Below, one piece after another: positions 16,634-24,419 of a stretch of 29,211 bases of DNA. How positions within the stretch are numbered: position 1 is the stretch's first letter; each line of letters begins with the position of its first letter. The position numbers and the translations under genes were made by a program. Source of the DNA: an uncultured Porphyromonadaceae bacterium. Its GTDB lineage: Bacteria; Bacteroidota; Bacteroidia; Bacteroidales; Muribaculaceae. The notes below the pieces were generated by a model. The model made no database searches, had not been told where the DNA came from, and saw nothing but the letters and a program-made list of their open reading frames with translations. Location of the stretch: positions 1 through 29,211 of the forward strand of contig CALDIF010000010.1 in assembly GCA_937901905.1 (NCBI GenBank), written 5' to 3'.

Positions 16634-17734
16634 ATGAAAGTTTATCAAACTAATGAGATTCGCAACATCTCATTGATTGGAGGTAAGGGCTCGGGCAAGA
16701 CCACACTGGCCGAGTCTGTACTCATGGAGTGTGGTGTTCTCAATCGTCGTGGCACTGTCGATGCCGGCAACACCTTGTGCGACTACTTCCCCGTTGAGAA
16801 GGAATACGGTTACTCGGTGTTCAGCACTGTTTTCTATGCCGAGTACGCAGGCAAGAAGTTGAACATGATTGATTGCCCGGGTAGTGATGACTTTGTTGGC
16901 GGTGCAGTGACCGCGTTGAGCATGACCGAGGCCGGAGCCCTCGTCGTTGATGCACAATACGGTGTTGAGGTCGGTACGCAGAACACGTTCCGCACCGTTG
17001 CCCGCTTGAACAAACCGTTGCTCTTCATCGTCAACAAGTGTGATGCCGAGAAGGCAGACTTTGAGAACGTGCTCACCCAGTTGCGCGAGTCATTCGGCAA
17101 CAAGGTCGTTCCCGTTCAATACCCCGTTGAGTGCGGTCCCGGTTTCAAGAGCGTTATCGACGTGATGTTGATGAAGCAACTCACTTGGGAGAAGGAAGGT
17201 GGCAAGCCCGTTGTGAGCGACATTCCCGCCAACCTTGCCGACCAAGCCGAGGAATACCGCATGGCATTGCTGGAAAGTGCTGCCGAGAACGATGAAGAAC
17301 TGATGTGGTCTACAACGAATCCCAATGTTGCCACCGTGTCTGCTGAAGGTGTTGTACATGCAATAGGTGCAGGTACTGCCACTATCACTCTTTTGTCAGA
17401 CAAATCGGGCAAAGAAGCAAACACGACTGTTACTGTCAAGAAAAAGAATACTGGAGGTGGTGGTACTGGAGGAACCGACACTGGCGTTAATAAAAAACGT
17501 GGAACCCTCAATCTGGGCTATGCCAGTTACTCTGGTGATACCAAAAACGGCAAAATGGATGGCGCAGGTGTACTGACCTACAAGCAAAGACATGCTGCCG
17601 GACGCGATTTCAAAACAGGAGAACAGGTCTATGCAGAACCTGGTGAGCGCGTGGATGGAGTATGGAACAACGGCTATCTCAGTTCGGGTACTCTATTCAA
17701 GAACAACGGGAACGCAGTTAAGATTAAGTATTAA
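16634..17734 (+). CDS. chimeric ORF: EF-G2 G domain (1-224) joined to BIG2 and MORN-like domains (225-366)
   Basis: Residues 1-224 are the N-terminal third of the Bacteroidota EF-G paralogue (EF-G2/FusA2 type): P-loop GGKGSGKT (16-23), G3 motif DCPGSDDF (80-87) and NKCD (134-137). Canonical EF-G has DTPGHVDF, so the catalytic His is Ser84 here, fitting an EF-G2 that works without GTP hydrolysis. Domains II-V (roughly 490 residues) are absent. From Trp225 the protein is a bacterial Ig-like BIG2 domain (WSTTNPNVATVSAEG, then IGAGTATIT), a Gly/Thr linker and a MORN-like domain (YSGDTKNGKMDGAGVLTY). Cytosolic translation factor plus an extracytoplasmic-type domain makes no biological sense, and codon use changes at the join. 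The ORF is open throughout. It most likely represents two different genes, each truncated. Confidence 0.85.
   Translation: MKVYQTNEIRNISLIGGKGSGKTTLAESVLMECGVLNRRGTVDAGNTLCDYFPVEKEYGYSVFSTVFYAEYAGKKLNMIDCPGSDDFVGGAVTALSMTEAGALVVDAQYGVEVGTQNTFRTVARLNKPLLFIVNKCDAEKADFENVLTQLRESFGNKVVPVQYPVECGPGFKSVIDVMLMKQLTWEKEGGKPVVSDIPANLADQAEEYRMALLESAAENDEELMWSTTNPNVATVSAEGVVHAIGAGTATITLLSDKSGKEANTTVTVKKKNTGGGGTGGTDTGVNKKRGTLNLGYASYSGDTKNGKMDGAGVLTYKQRHAAGRDFKTGEQVYAEPGERVDGVWNNGYLSSGTLFKNNGNAVKIKY
17300..17308 (+). other. junction between EF-G2 and BIG2-MORN sequence
   Basis: The last residues that fit EF-G2 (AENDEELM) end at 17305 and the first that fit a BIG2 strand (WSTTNPN) begin at 17306. The codons for L-M-W (17300-17308) could belong to either side, as expected of a short shared sequence. 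Left of it Arg is only CGC/CGT and Leu TTG/CTC/CTG; right of it AGA, AGG, CGA, CGG, CTT and CTA become common. This is where two genomes or two loci meet. Confidence 0.75.
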
Positions 17735-17739
17735 AAAAC

Positions 17740-18846
17740 ATGAAGAGGTATTCATCTGTCATTGCGCTACTGCTGCTGGCCTGCACATTGCAGGCCAGCA
17801 CAGCCAGTTTTACGACAAAACGTTTGAAGGGCATGGCTGAATACCTTTCCCTAAATGGACTTGACACACTAAAATCTGGCTCCTATGAGACTTACTCATA
17901 TAAAGGCCACCCACTTGTAATCAGAGTCAACAAATGGGGTGAAATAGAACACATCGGATTAAAACTGTTCAGTTCTGAACTTCGGGAATTATTTCCTTCA
18001 CCTGCCTATGATTTCCTGGAACGGTATCTTCTTGAACGCAATGCATCACCGACCGACACAGAAGAAGGCACTAAAATGCAGTGGGACAAAGTGTATTTCT
18101 CTGTTGGTTCACCCGCTACAGCATTGAAAATTGACACAACAGCAGATTATAGTGACAACTATTATGAACTGAAGGTGTACCGTGTGGCTTGGTCTATCAA
18201 TGGAGAAACCATTCTCCAAATGACCTTCGACATGGATTACCAACTAATGAGCGGTTGTACCGAAATAGAACTGGAGACGAACTTTATGCGCACACTCTCC
18301 AGATTCGAAACCAGTGAGATCTATCGTCAACGGAACTTCAGATTCCCAGAAAAGGAAAAAGAGTTTATCAAAAAAGGTGATTTCTTCATTTCTCCATTCA
18401 TCCGCAATGACCAATATTACACCAAAAAGAAAGGTGAATGGGAACTGGTAAGGAGTACGAAGCGACCAACGCACTCTGTTGCCAATATCATGTTGGATGC
18501 CAATCCTAACGACTCTATTCATCTAAAGGTCATCATGGATCAATATGGCTACAAGAAAGATACACTTATGAGCACCTATCGGCAATTCATTCAACTCTGC
18601 ATCAAAGAAGGCTGCATCCCTTACTATGGAATCAAGGAGAAAGGCGACGACGCCTACTCCAGTACCGTCTTCTTGGTGAATCGCCAGGGGGGATACCTGC
18701 ATATGTTAAGTGCGATTATCCCTATAAGTGTGATAGACAAGCCTGAAGAGACAACGATCGTAGGGAAATTATATGCTTATATTCCCCTATTTAATGTGTC
18801 AGACAAGATACTCAATCCACAAAATTATCAATCAATCAAAAAGTGA
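17740..18846 (+). CDS. exported protein of unknown function (368 aa)
   Basis: I do not recognise this family. Residues 1-22 form a Sec signal peptide (MKRYSSVIALLLLACTLQAS, cleavage likely near ASTA-S). There is a Cys in the hydrophobic core (ACTL) but no proper lipobox, so a soluble periplasmic protein is more likely than a lipoprotein. The mature part is mixed alpha/beta with many charged and aromatic residues, no repeats, no membrane segment and no obvious catalytic motif. It starts 5 nt after the stop of the BIG2-MORN reading frame and is followed 5 nt after its stop by the next gene, so it belongs to the same operon. A perfect 12-bp inverted repeat lies inside the signal-peptide codons (17774-17800). 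Confidence 0.8.
   Translation: MKRYSSVIALLLLACTLQASTASFTTKRLKGMAEYLSLNGLDTLKSGSYETYSYKGHPLVIRVNKWGEIEHIGLKLFSSELRELFPSPAYDFLERYLLERNASPTDTEEGTKMQWDKVYFSVGSPATALKIDTTADYSDNYYELKVYRVAWSINGETILQMTFDMDYQLMSGCTEIELETNFMRTLSRFETSEIYRQRNFRFPEKEKEFIKKGDFFISPFIRNDQYYTKKKGEWELVRSTKRPTHSVANIMLDANPNDSIHLKVIMDQYGYKKDTLMSTYRQFIQLCIKEGCIPYYGIKEKGDDAYSSTVFLVNRQGGYLHMLSAIIPISVIDKPEETTIVGKLYAYIPLFNVSDKILNPQNYQSIKK
17774..17800 (+). repeat. perfect 12-bp inverted repeat with 3-nt loop inside a signal-peptide coding region
   Basis: TGCTGGCCTGCA (17774-17785) and its exact reverse complement TGCAGGCCAGCA (17789-17800) flank the loop CAT. The hairpin begins 35 nt after the ATG at 17740. No T-run follows. In RNA it would be a very stable stem close to the ribosome start. 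Confidence 0.85.
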
Positions 18847-18851
18847 CAAAT

Positions 18852-19544
18852 ATGAAAAAAATCATTTTAGGCTGCCTGATGATGTCGTTTGCACTTTCGG
18901 TCTTCTCGCAATCTGTAGAAGAGCAAAAGAAAAAGATTAATGCGGTAAAGAAAATCGATGCCTATATTTATGCAGAAGCGACGCTTGAAAATGAACAGGA
19001 CGCATTCGATCTAGCCCAGGAGCTGCTATACCAACGTGTCAATGAATATGCGGCACAAAAGAAAAAATTTAAGGATGCAAAGGAGGCCGTCATTATGAAT
19101 CAGAACTACGCAACTGAACAGATTCGTCTTCCAAGAGGTAACATGTATCGAGCCTTCCTTTTCGTTAAGAAAACAGATATTATTCCTACCGAAAATGCCG
19201 TTGTTGGAAGGCGGAAAGCAGAGAGTAGCCAGGGTGAATCTTCGTTTGAAGTAATCCAAAACAACAGCCGTGAAGCAACCCTTAATGCTATTCTTAGTTT
19301 AAAGACGCTTTCCGAGACAAGAACAAAACTGGCACAATTAAAACAAGAGGGCCGAGTGATAAGTTATGCGGGATACAAAGACCTTGCAAACCCTGAAAAT
19401 TTCATTCTCATCATCTACGACAAGCAAGGTGAAGTCAAGGCTGTGCTCAGTGAAGGTAAGCAGCGAACAAATCTGAAGACAAAAGTTCCCGATGAAATTA
19501 AAAATTACAAAGGAACTGGAGCAGTCGGTGTAAAAATCAAATAA
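18852..19544 (+). CDS. exported LPP20-like protein of unknown function
   Basis: The 230-residue protein starts with a signal peptide (MKKIILGCLMMSFALSVFSQ, cleavage near VFS-Q). The mature N-terminal region, KKINAVKKIDAYIYAEATLE and then AFDLAQELLYQRVNEY, recalls the LPP20/FlgO-like fold of small outer-membrane-associated proteins, whose members lack a known activity; this call is tentative. The C-terminal half contains a Lys/Glu-rich helix and a small beta unit ending in TGAVGVKIK. I chose the ATG at 18852; a GTG at 18843 overlapping the previous stop adds three residues only. It lies in the operon, 12 nt before the next gene. Confidence 0.75.
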   Translation: MKKIILGCLMMSFALSVFSQSVEEQKKKINAVKKIDAYIYAEATLENEQDAFDLAQELLYQRVNEYAAQKKKFKDAKEAVIMNQNYATEQIRLPRGNMYRAFLFVKKTDIIPTENAVVGRRKAESSQGESSFEVIQNNSREATLNAILSLKTLSETRTKLAQLKQEGRVISYAGYKDLANPENFILIIYDKQGEVKAVLSEGKQRTNLKTKVPDEIKNYKGTGAVGVKIK

Positions 19545-19556
19545 ACATAGAGAAAG

Positions 19557-20531
19557 ATGAAAAAGGTTTTATTATTGGTATTTCTATCCTTCGCGGCAGT
19601 TAAGTCGTTTGCTGTGGATGTTGTGATAACAACGTTTCAAAGCGGATATGACAATCAGGCACTAATCAACATCATGCAAAGAAATCTGTCCGCATTACTT
19701 ACAGAAATCAATGCCGCCAAGAAGGACAACAGAAATCTGAACTTGGCTGGTCTACAAATGGATGATTTTGCTAAGAAGATGCTGACCAACATTTGGAGTA
19801 ACACACATTTCTATTGTGATGATGAGGAGGTCGTAGAAGAAGGACTTCCTATGAAACAAGGCATGCTCCTACAACATCTTCCATTCAACATTCTACCAGA
19901 CGATGACGCTTTTGGTAATGAAATTGCCCAAGAAGGAACTGTAGAATTTGATCGAAGAGGGATTATTACTGATTTCAGATTTTCATTAGATGTTCATACT
20001 GCTGCAAAATTCGGGCAATGCCAGAGTGTTGTGGAGACTCAACGTCGAATGCAGATTCTGAAATATGTAGAACATTTCCGTACCGCATATTGCCAGAAGG
20101 ACATAGCCTATCTTCGACAAGTATTTAGTGATGATGCTCTTATCATTACAGGAAATGTTGTTACCTCAAGAGAAACTAATATTTCTAAAATCACTTACAA
20201 GAAACAAGGGAAGGAAGAATACCTGAACAACCTTGCAAGAGCATTTGCAAGAAACAAATATATAGAAGTGAAATTCCAACAGATTGGCGAAAAGGGATAC
20301 CAGGATGAATGTGGAGGTATTACACAGTCAAAGAATAACCCAAACTTCTATGGTGTCACACTTTACCAGGAATGGAAGTCCTCACGTTATTCAGACGAAG
20401 GCTTTGTATTTTTGCTTTGGGATTTCACTGATGAGGATCGACCTGTTATCCATGTACGAACATGGCAACCAGAATATATTGGTGACCGCAAAATATCAGA
20501 TGAAGAGATCTTCACTGTTGATGATTTCTAA
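19557..20531 (+). CDS. exported protein with C-terminal NTF2/SnoaL-like domain
   Basis: The 324-residue protein has a signal peptide (MKKVLLLVFLSFAAVKSFA). Residues about 20-155 form an unknown domain with Asn/Asp-rich helices (INIMQRNLSALLTEIN). Residues about 158-324 look like an NTF2-like cone fold: RRMQILKYVEHFRTAYCQKD then IAYLRQVFSDDALII, and at the end FVFLLWDFTDEDRPVIHVRTWQPE with ISDEEIFTVDDF. The same domain, including the closing H-V-x-x-W and (D/E)-D-F, is the whole mature part of the protein encoded at 22887-23390. NTF2-like folds are used as ligand-binding pockets; no catalytic residues are evident. An AGAGAAAG ribosome site lies just before the ATG. Confidence 0.75.
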   Translation: MKKVLLLVFLSFAAVKSFAVDVVITTFQSGYDNQALINIMQRNLSALLTEINAAKKDNRNLNLAGLQMDDFAKKMLTNIWSNTHFYCDDEEVVEEGLPMKQGMLLQHLPFNILPDDDAFGNEIAQEGTVEFDRRGIITDFRFSLDVHTAAKFGQCQSVVETQRRMQILKYVEHFRTAYCQKDIAYLRQVFSDDALIITGNVVTSRETNISKITYKKQGKEEYLNNLARAFARNKYIEVKFQQIGEKGYQDECGGITQSKNNPNFYGVTLYQEWKSSRYSDEGFVFLLWDFTDEDRPVIHVRTWQPEYIGDRKISDEEIFTVDDF

Positions 20532-20551
20532 ATATATAATAAGGTGGAAAT

Positions 20552-22090
20552 ATGAACAAAAAAGCAAGGATATTATTCTTTTGTATAACAGTACTCTCCC
20601 CTCTGGTCTCTTCAGCCCAGTCTGATTACCTGACTGTTAATGAAGATATGAAAAAAGCCGAGAACATCGACTTAGGTGGAAAGGCAAGTTTTGTTTTTCA
20701 GTCGATGAGCAAAGAACTTGTCATCACATCGAACATTAACAGTGATGACCAGAAACCACAGGCAAAGAAGAATGCTGGAGGATATCAATATGAATTTGTT
20801 GTGCCTGTTGACAGAAAACGCACTTTTAGTATAGCGAAACAAGGCACAGCACTACGTACAGAAGTAACGAAAATGCCTCGAAAGGATCAGCGGTTCTATT
20901 TCACTGTGACAGAAGTTGCCAATCCCATCACGCTCGAAAATCAGAGCGGACGAAGCGACTTATATCCCGTGGAGAGGAAAGCATGCATACAATTCACGAC
21001 TCCCATTAGTGATCTTCAAGTCAGATATAGCGACAAATTGGGAGGCAAGTTGAAGAGAGAAAAGGCTCCATCTGGCGCAAATCTCATCACGCTTGAAATT
21101 GACATGGATTCTCTAAACAAATATCGGGATAATGCCAATCTCATACAAAATAAGTTGGATGACATTAACAAAACTATTAGGGCAAAGGAACAAGATCCAA
21201 AATCCATCACCGATGAAGAATGGGATTTGCAGGAGAAGTTACAAGATGAGTTAGTCAAAGCCCAAAACGCTTGGATTGAGACATCTACGATCCAATTATA
21301 TGGTGAGGGCACCAACGTACTTACTATACCTGCTAATGACATCCTTGCCATCCAAACAAAATCACTGACTCCATACGGAATCCTTCTGCTCAAGGAGAAA
21401 GTGTTCGCTTCCAAATATGAAGAACTGATGCACCAGGCCAATGAATTCGTAGAAAGGCACGACTATCAATTAGCCAAAGCCCACTACACCAGTGCGGCTG
21501 AAGTTGCAAATATTTCAGAAGTAGACAAAATCACCGCAAAAAGAAGTGCAGAAAAGATGGAACAACTGGAAAGTTATCAGAAGTTCTTAAACACAAAAGC
21601 AGATGAACTATACCTTCTTGTTAATTCTGGTGGCATGATTAATAAGAAAAAACTCTTTGGAATGATGGATGAAGTAATTAAGTTAAATAAATCCATGTAC
21701 AAAGAGACAAATGACTCTTATTATCTTGAAGAAGCGAATCGACTGACAGAGGAAAAACAAAAAGTTGGCCTTGTGCTAAAGGGAAGGTTTGTTATGAGTG
21801 AATATAAAGGTGGTGTGGTTAATGAGACTCCCATTACCAATGTTCGAATCTACGGTTCTCAGGAATTTAACAACGATGACATGGACAAACCCAGTTATCG
21901 GAAAAAAGGTCAACTAATTACTACCGTTACTGATCCTAATGGTAACTACTCCATCAATTATCAGCCGGGGCAATATCGCACTATCATATTTGAAGCAGTA
22001 GACAACTCTCAAATAAAAGTGAATAAGCATATCAGCGTTGTTGGTCGCTCTGAAGACAGAAATGTCAAAATAAGATTTCCTAAAAAATAA
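20552..22090 (+). CDS. exported multidomain protein: coiled coil, TPR-like helices, carboxypeptidase-regulatory-like domain
   Basis: The 512-residue protein starts with a signal peptide (KKARILFFCITVLSPLVSSA, cleaved before QS). Residues about 25-165 form a beta-rich domain (KELVITSNINSDDQKPQAKK; then TFSIAKQGTALRTEVTK). Residues about 180-245 form a charged coiled coil (LNKYRDNANLIQNKLDDINK). About 290-400 are TPR-like helices (NEFVERHDYQLAKAHYTSAA). The last 100 residues resemble the CarboxypepD-regulatory beta-sandwich (TDPNGNYSINYQPGQY), common in Bacteroidota envelope proteins. It is probably a periplasmic or outer-membrane-facing scaffold. No enzyme motif seen. Gaps to its neighbours are 20 and 29 nt. 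Confidence 0.78.
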   Translation: MNKKARILFFCITVLSPLVSSAQSDYLTVNEDMKKAENIDLGGKASFVFQSMSKELVITSNINSDDQKPQAKKNAGGYQYEFVVPVDRKRTFSIAKQGTALRTEVTKMPRKDQRFYFTVTEVANPITLENQSGRSDLYPVERKACIQFTTPISDLQVRYSDKLGGKLKREKAPSGANLITLEIDMDSLNKYRDNANLIQNKLDDINKTIRAKEQDPKSITDEEWDLQEKLQDELVKAQNAWIETSTIQLYGEGTNVLTIPANDILAIQTKSLTPYGILLLKEKVFASKYEELMHQANEFVERHDYQLAKAHYTSAAEVANISEVDKITAKRSAEKMEQLESYQKFLNTKADELYLLVNSGGMINKKKLFGMMDEVIKLNKSMYKETNDSYYLEEANRLTEEKQKVGLVLKGRFVMSEYKGGVVNETPITNVRIYGSQEFNNDDMDKPSYRKKGQLITTVTDPNGNYSINYQPGQYRTIIFEAVDNSQIKVNKHISVVGRSEDRNVKIRFPKK

Positions 22091-22119
22091 CATCTAATAA
22101 ATTAAACAAAAAGATTATT

Positions 22120-22887
22120 ATGAAAAATTTATTTACAATTGTTTTATGTGCCATCGCACTGGGCATGGTTATGCCTCAAACAGCAGGAGCCCAAAAGAAA
22201 GAAAAAAAGGCCAAAAAGGAGAAAAAAGCATTCGTATGGGAGATGCCAGAATTGACCGGAAGTAAAGATTTTGATGACTACCTCAAGAAATGTGACACAT
22301 TGAACACTCGTATACGCTCATACTGTGATGCCATCACATTTTACCAAATGAGGCCAATCGCCATCACAGAAAATGGTCAGGAGATAGACAGGCAATGGTG
22401 TATGGTGGACACACTAACAAACACACTGCGCTCATCCAATCTTGCATTCTCACAAAATCTGGACTTAGTTCTCTCATATCCTCTCATCACGTTGGAAATG
22501 ACCAATCTTTCTCTTGCAACAACGCTGGCAACGGCAGATTTGCCTAATCTTGGAATGAAATCATTCTCCTATGCCAAATATTTGAAGGCCGGACCTAATA
22601 TTGTGGCTGCTGGTGGCAAGGAAATGAAAAAAATCTATAAGGCTGCACGAACTCAGGCTAAACAGATTAAAGACCTAAAAGCAGGAAAGGTGGATGATGA
22701 CTACGCCAGGAATGCAGAAGTAGAAGCACAGTCTGTAGATGCTGGCGAAGCATCGATGGCCGTACTCATCTCATCAACTCCTATCTATATGGATAAGGCT
22801 GAATTCGAGAAGCAAATGGGTGAAATAAAGAAACTGGATGCTGACAATCCTATTTCTGAAAATGATATCCCTGAAGAAGTTGAATAA
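22120..22887 (+). CDS. exported helical protein of unknown function
   Basis: The 255-residue protein has a signal peptide (MKNLFTIVLCAIALGMVMP to TAGA, then Q) directly followed by a strongly basic stretch (KKEKKAKKEKKAFVWEMPEL). The rest is mostly helical with Asn/Thr-rich segments, and the last 20 residues are acidic (DADNPISENDIPEEVE). No domain is recognised. Basic-after-signal plus acidic tail suggests a protein that binds membrane surface or a partner; that is inference. Its TAA overlaps the next ATG by one base (TAATG), so translation of the two is coupled. The signal region contains a minor 5-bp hairpin (22162-22175). Confidence 0.78.
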   Translation: MKNLFTIVLCAIALGMVMPQTAGAQKKEKKAKKEKKAFVWEMPELTGSKDFDDYLKKCDTLNTRIRSYCDAITFYQMRPIAITENGQEIDRQWCMVDTLTNTLRSSNLAFSQNLDLVLSYPLITLEMTNLSLATTLATADLPNLGMKSFSYAKYLKAGPNIVAAGGKEMKKIYKAARTQAKQIKDLKAGKVDDDYARNAEVEAQSVDAGEASMAVLISSTPIYMDKAEFEKQMGEIKKLDADNPISENDIPEEVE

Positions 22888-23390
22888 TGTTACGACCAAT
22901 GAAGCAGTTTTTCCTTTTTCTTGGATTATTAATGTTTTCCACTACCGTTCCTGCTCAATGTCTTGAGCAGGAACGAAAAATGGAAATAATGAAAATTTGT
23001 GAGGATCTTAACTCTGCTTTCATTGCCAAAGATATTACATACGTTGAAGGTTTTTTCAAAGACAAACTATATCTTGAAAAAAAGGGTAGGACTTTTTCGC
23101 AAGTAAAAGAACCAAAAGAACTAATCAACGATATATATCGCATTTGGCGAGACAAGGAATACACATCTCGCATCAGTGACATGGAAATAAAGCAGTCTTT
23201 GACCAATTCTTCATTTTATAGCGCATCTTTTCTAATCGAATGGACTGGCAATCATTACAATAAGAATGGTTACTTATTCCTAGTCATTGAATTTCGAGAC
23301 AATCCAGATCCAATAGTACACGTGTGCGTTTGGTGTACTGGAGAACCTCTGAAAAAAGAGGATATACCAACAATAGAAGATTTTCTTTAA
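22887..23390 (+). CDS. small exported NTF2/SnoaL-like protein
   Basis: The 167-residue protein has a signal peptide (MKQFFLFLGLLMFSTTVPAQ; translation may begin at the ATG at 22887 or at 22899). Mature residues match the C-terminal domain of the protein at 19557-20531: ERKMEIMKICEDLNSAFIAK aligns with RRMQILKYVEHFRTAYCQKD, GYLFLVIEFRDNPDPIVHV with GFVFLLWDFTDEDRPVIHV, and IPTIEDF with IFTVDDF. The two are therefore paralogues within one operon. Function unknown; a ligand-binding fold is likely. A perfect 13-bp inverted repeat lies at the signal-peptide cleavage codons (22946-22975). Confidence 0.78.
   Translation: MLRPMKQFFLFLGLLMFSTTVPAQCLEQERKMEIMKICEDLNSAFIAKDITYVEGFFKDKLYLEKKGRTFSQVKEPKELINDIYRIWRDKEYTSRISDMEIKQSLTNSSFYSASFLIEWTGNHYNKNGYLFLVIEFRDNPDPIVHVCVWCTGEPLKKEDIPTIEDFL
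22946..22975 (+). repeat. perfect 13-bp inverted repeat with 4-nt loop inside a signal-peptide coding region
   Basis: CGTTCCTGCTCAA (22946-22958) and TTGAGCAGGAACG (22963-22975) are exact reverse complements around the loop TGTC. As in the gene at 17740, the hairpin sits over the signal-peptide cleavage region. There is no following T-run. Confidence 0.85.
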
Positions 23391-23408
23391 CACATAAAAT
23401 ACTTGAAT

Positions 23409-24413
23409 ATGAATTATTTAAAAACAATCAGTATCTGTTTTCTTGCAGCAATCACTCTAAATTCCTGCTCTCTTTTTGAAAAAAAAATGAATCCTGAGGA
23501 GATTTATAGTCTTCAATCTTCTGGAGTCGTCTTGATAGTTAACGACTACTATTATTCTGCTAAAGTAAACAATCTTGAACTCTTTTTTTCTGGTGTAGAC
23601 GAGGAAGGTAATCCTACAGACTTGACATCTGATGAAGAGGAGATCAAGAAAAATTGTTATGAATTGTCCGGAACAGGTTTCTTTATTTCAGAAGATGGCC
23701 AGATAATGACAAACAGACATGTAGTCAGTCCTGAAATTGATAAGACTGCCGTCAGCAAGGTCATAAGAAAGGCATTTAAAGAAGCATTTAACGAAGAGCG
23801 AGAACAAGCAGCAGAAGAATGGCGCTTGAATGATGGAGACACATTTAAACAAAATGAAATTTATGATAGATATAAAACATACGACGAAGCATACAACAGC
23901 ATCGACGAAATGTCTGCAGACGAAATTATAATATCTACCCATGCCAACTTGAGCATCGTATACAACGACTCTCACGTTGTGAAAGACGACGATTTGAAAC
24001 CATGTGTCACCGTTGCTATTTCTGAAAATGAAGATGTGGATTTAGCAATTATACAATTGAAAGATGGGGAAACGCCAGAAACAAGTTACATTTTCCATCT
24101 TTATCCAAAAGATGAAGATAAGGAATTGACCATGGATCAGCGGCTCTTCATGATTGGATTCAATCGGGGCACGAAGATTGCTAAAACCAAACAAGGCTAT
24201 AGATCCCAGATTTACAGTGGCAATGTTACTCAACGCAGCGATGGTGAACAAATTCTGTACAGCATACCCTCACTACCAGGATCTAGTGGTAGTCCTGTTG
24301 TCGATAATAAAGGCTATTTAGTGGCTGTAAACTATGCAGGCATCTCCACGACGCAGAACTTTAACTACGGCATACCCTCCAGACTGATACGCCAATTCCT
24401 TAATGAACACTAA
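23409..24413 (+). CDS. lipoprotein trypsin-like serine protease (S1/DegP-type, no PDZ)
   Basis: The 334-residue protein is a chymotrypsin-fold protease with a complete triad: His104 in IMTNRHVV, Asp211 in DVDLAIIQL, Ser293 in LPGSSGSPVV. A signal peptide with the lipobox LNSC (SICFLAAITLNSC) makes it an envelope lipoprotein. A large insertion (about residues 110-190, acidic and helical, KAFKEAFNEEREQAAEEWR) separates the His and Asp strands. No PDZ domain follows, unlike DegP. I chose the ATG at 23409; a TTG at 23403 adds two residues. It lies 6 nt before the TIR gene, suggesting that it processes a component of this system or a periplasmic trigger, which is inference. Confidence 0.88.
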   Translation: MNYLKTISICFLAAITLNSCSLFEKKMNPEEIYSLQSSGVVLIVNDYYYSAKVNNLELFFSGVDEEGNPTDLTSDEEEIKKNCYELSGTGFFISEDGQIMTNRHVVSPEIDKTAVSKVIRKAFKEAFNEEREQAAEEWRLNDGDTFKQNEIYDRYKTYDEAYNSIDEMSADEIIISTHANLSIVYNDSHVVKDDDLKPCVTVAISENEDVDLAIIQLKDGETPETSYIFHLYPKDEDKELTMDQRLFMIGFNRGTKIAKTKQGYRSQIYSGNVTQRSDGEQILYSIPSLPGSSGSPVVDNKGYLVAVNYAGISTTQNFNYGIPSRLIRQFLNEH

Positions 24414-24419
24414 AGCAGA

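Noticed and set aside
17446..17487. GGT/GGA-rich short repeat
   Set aside because: It encodes a Gly/Thr-rich linker between BIG2 and MORN-like domains; it is simple low-complexity sequence, not a functional repeat array.
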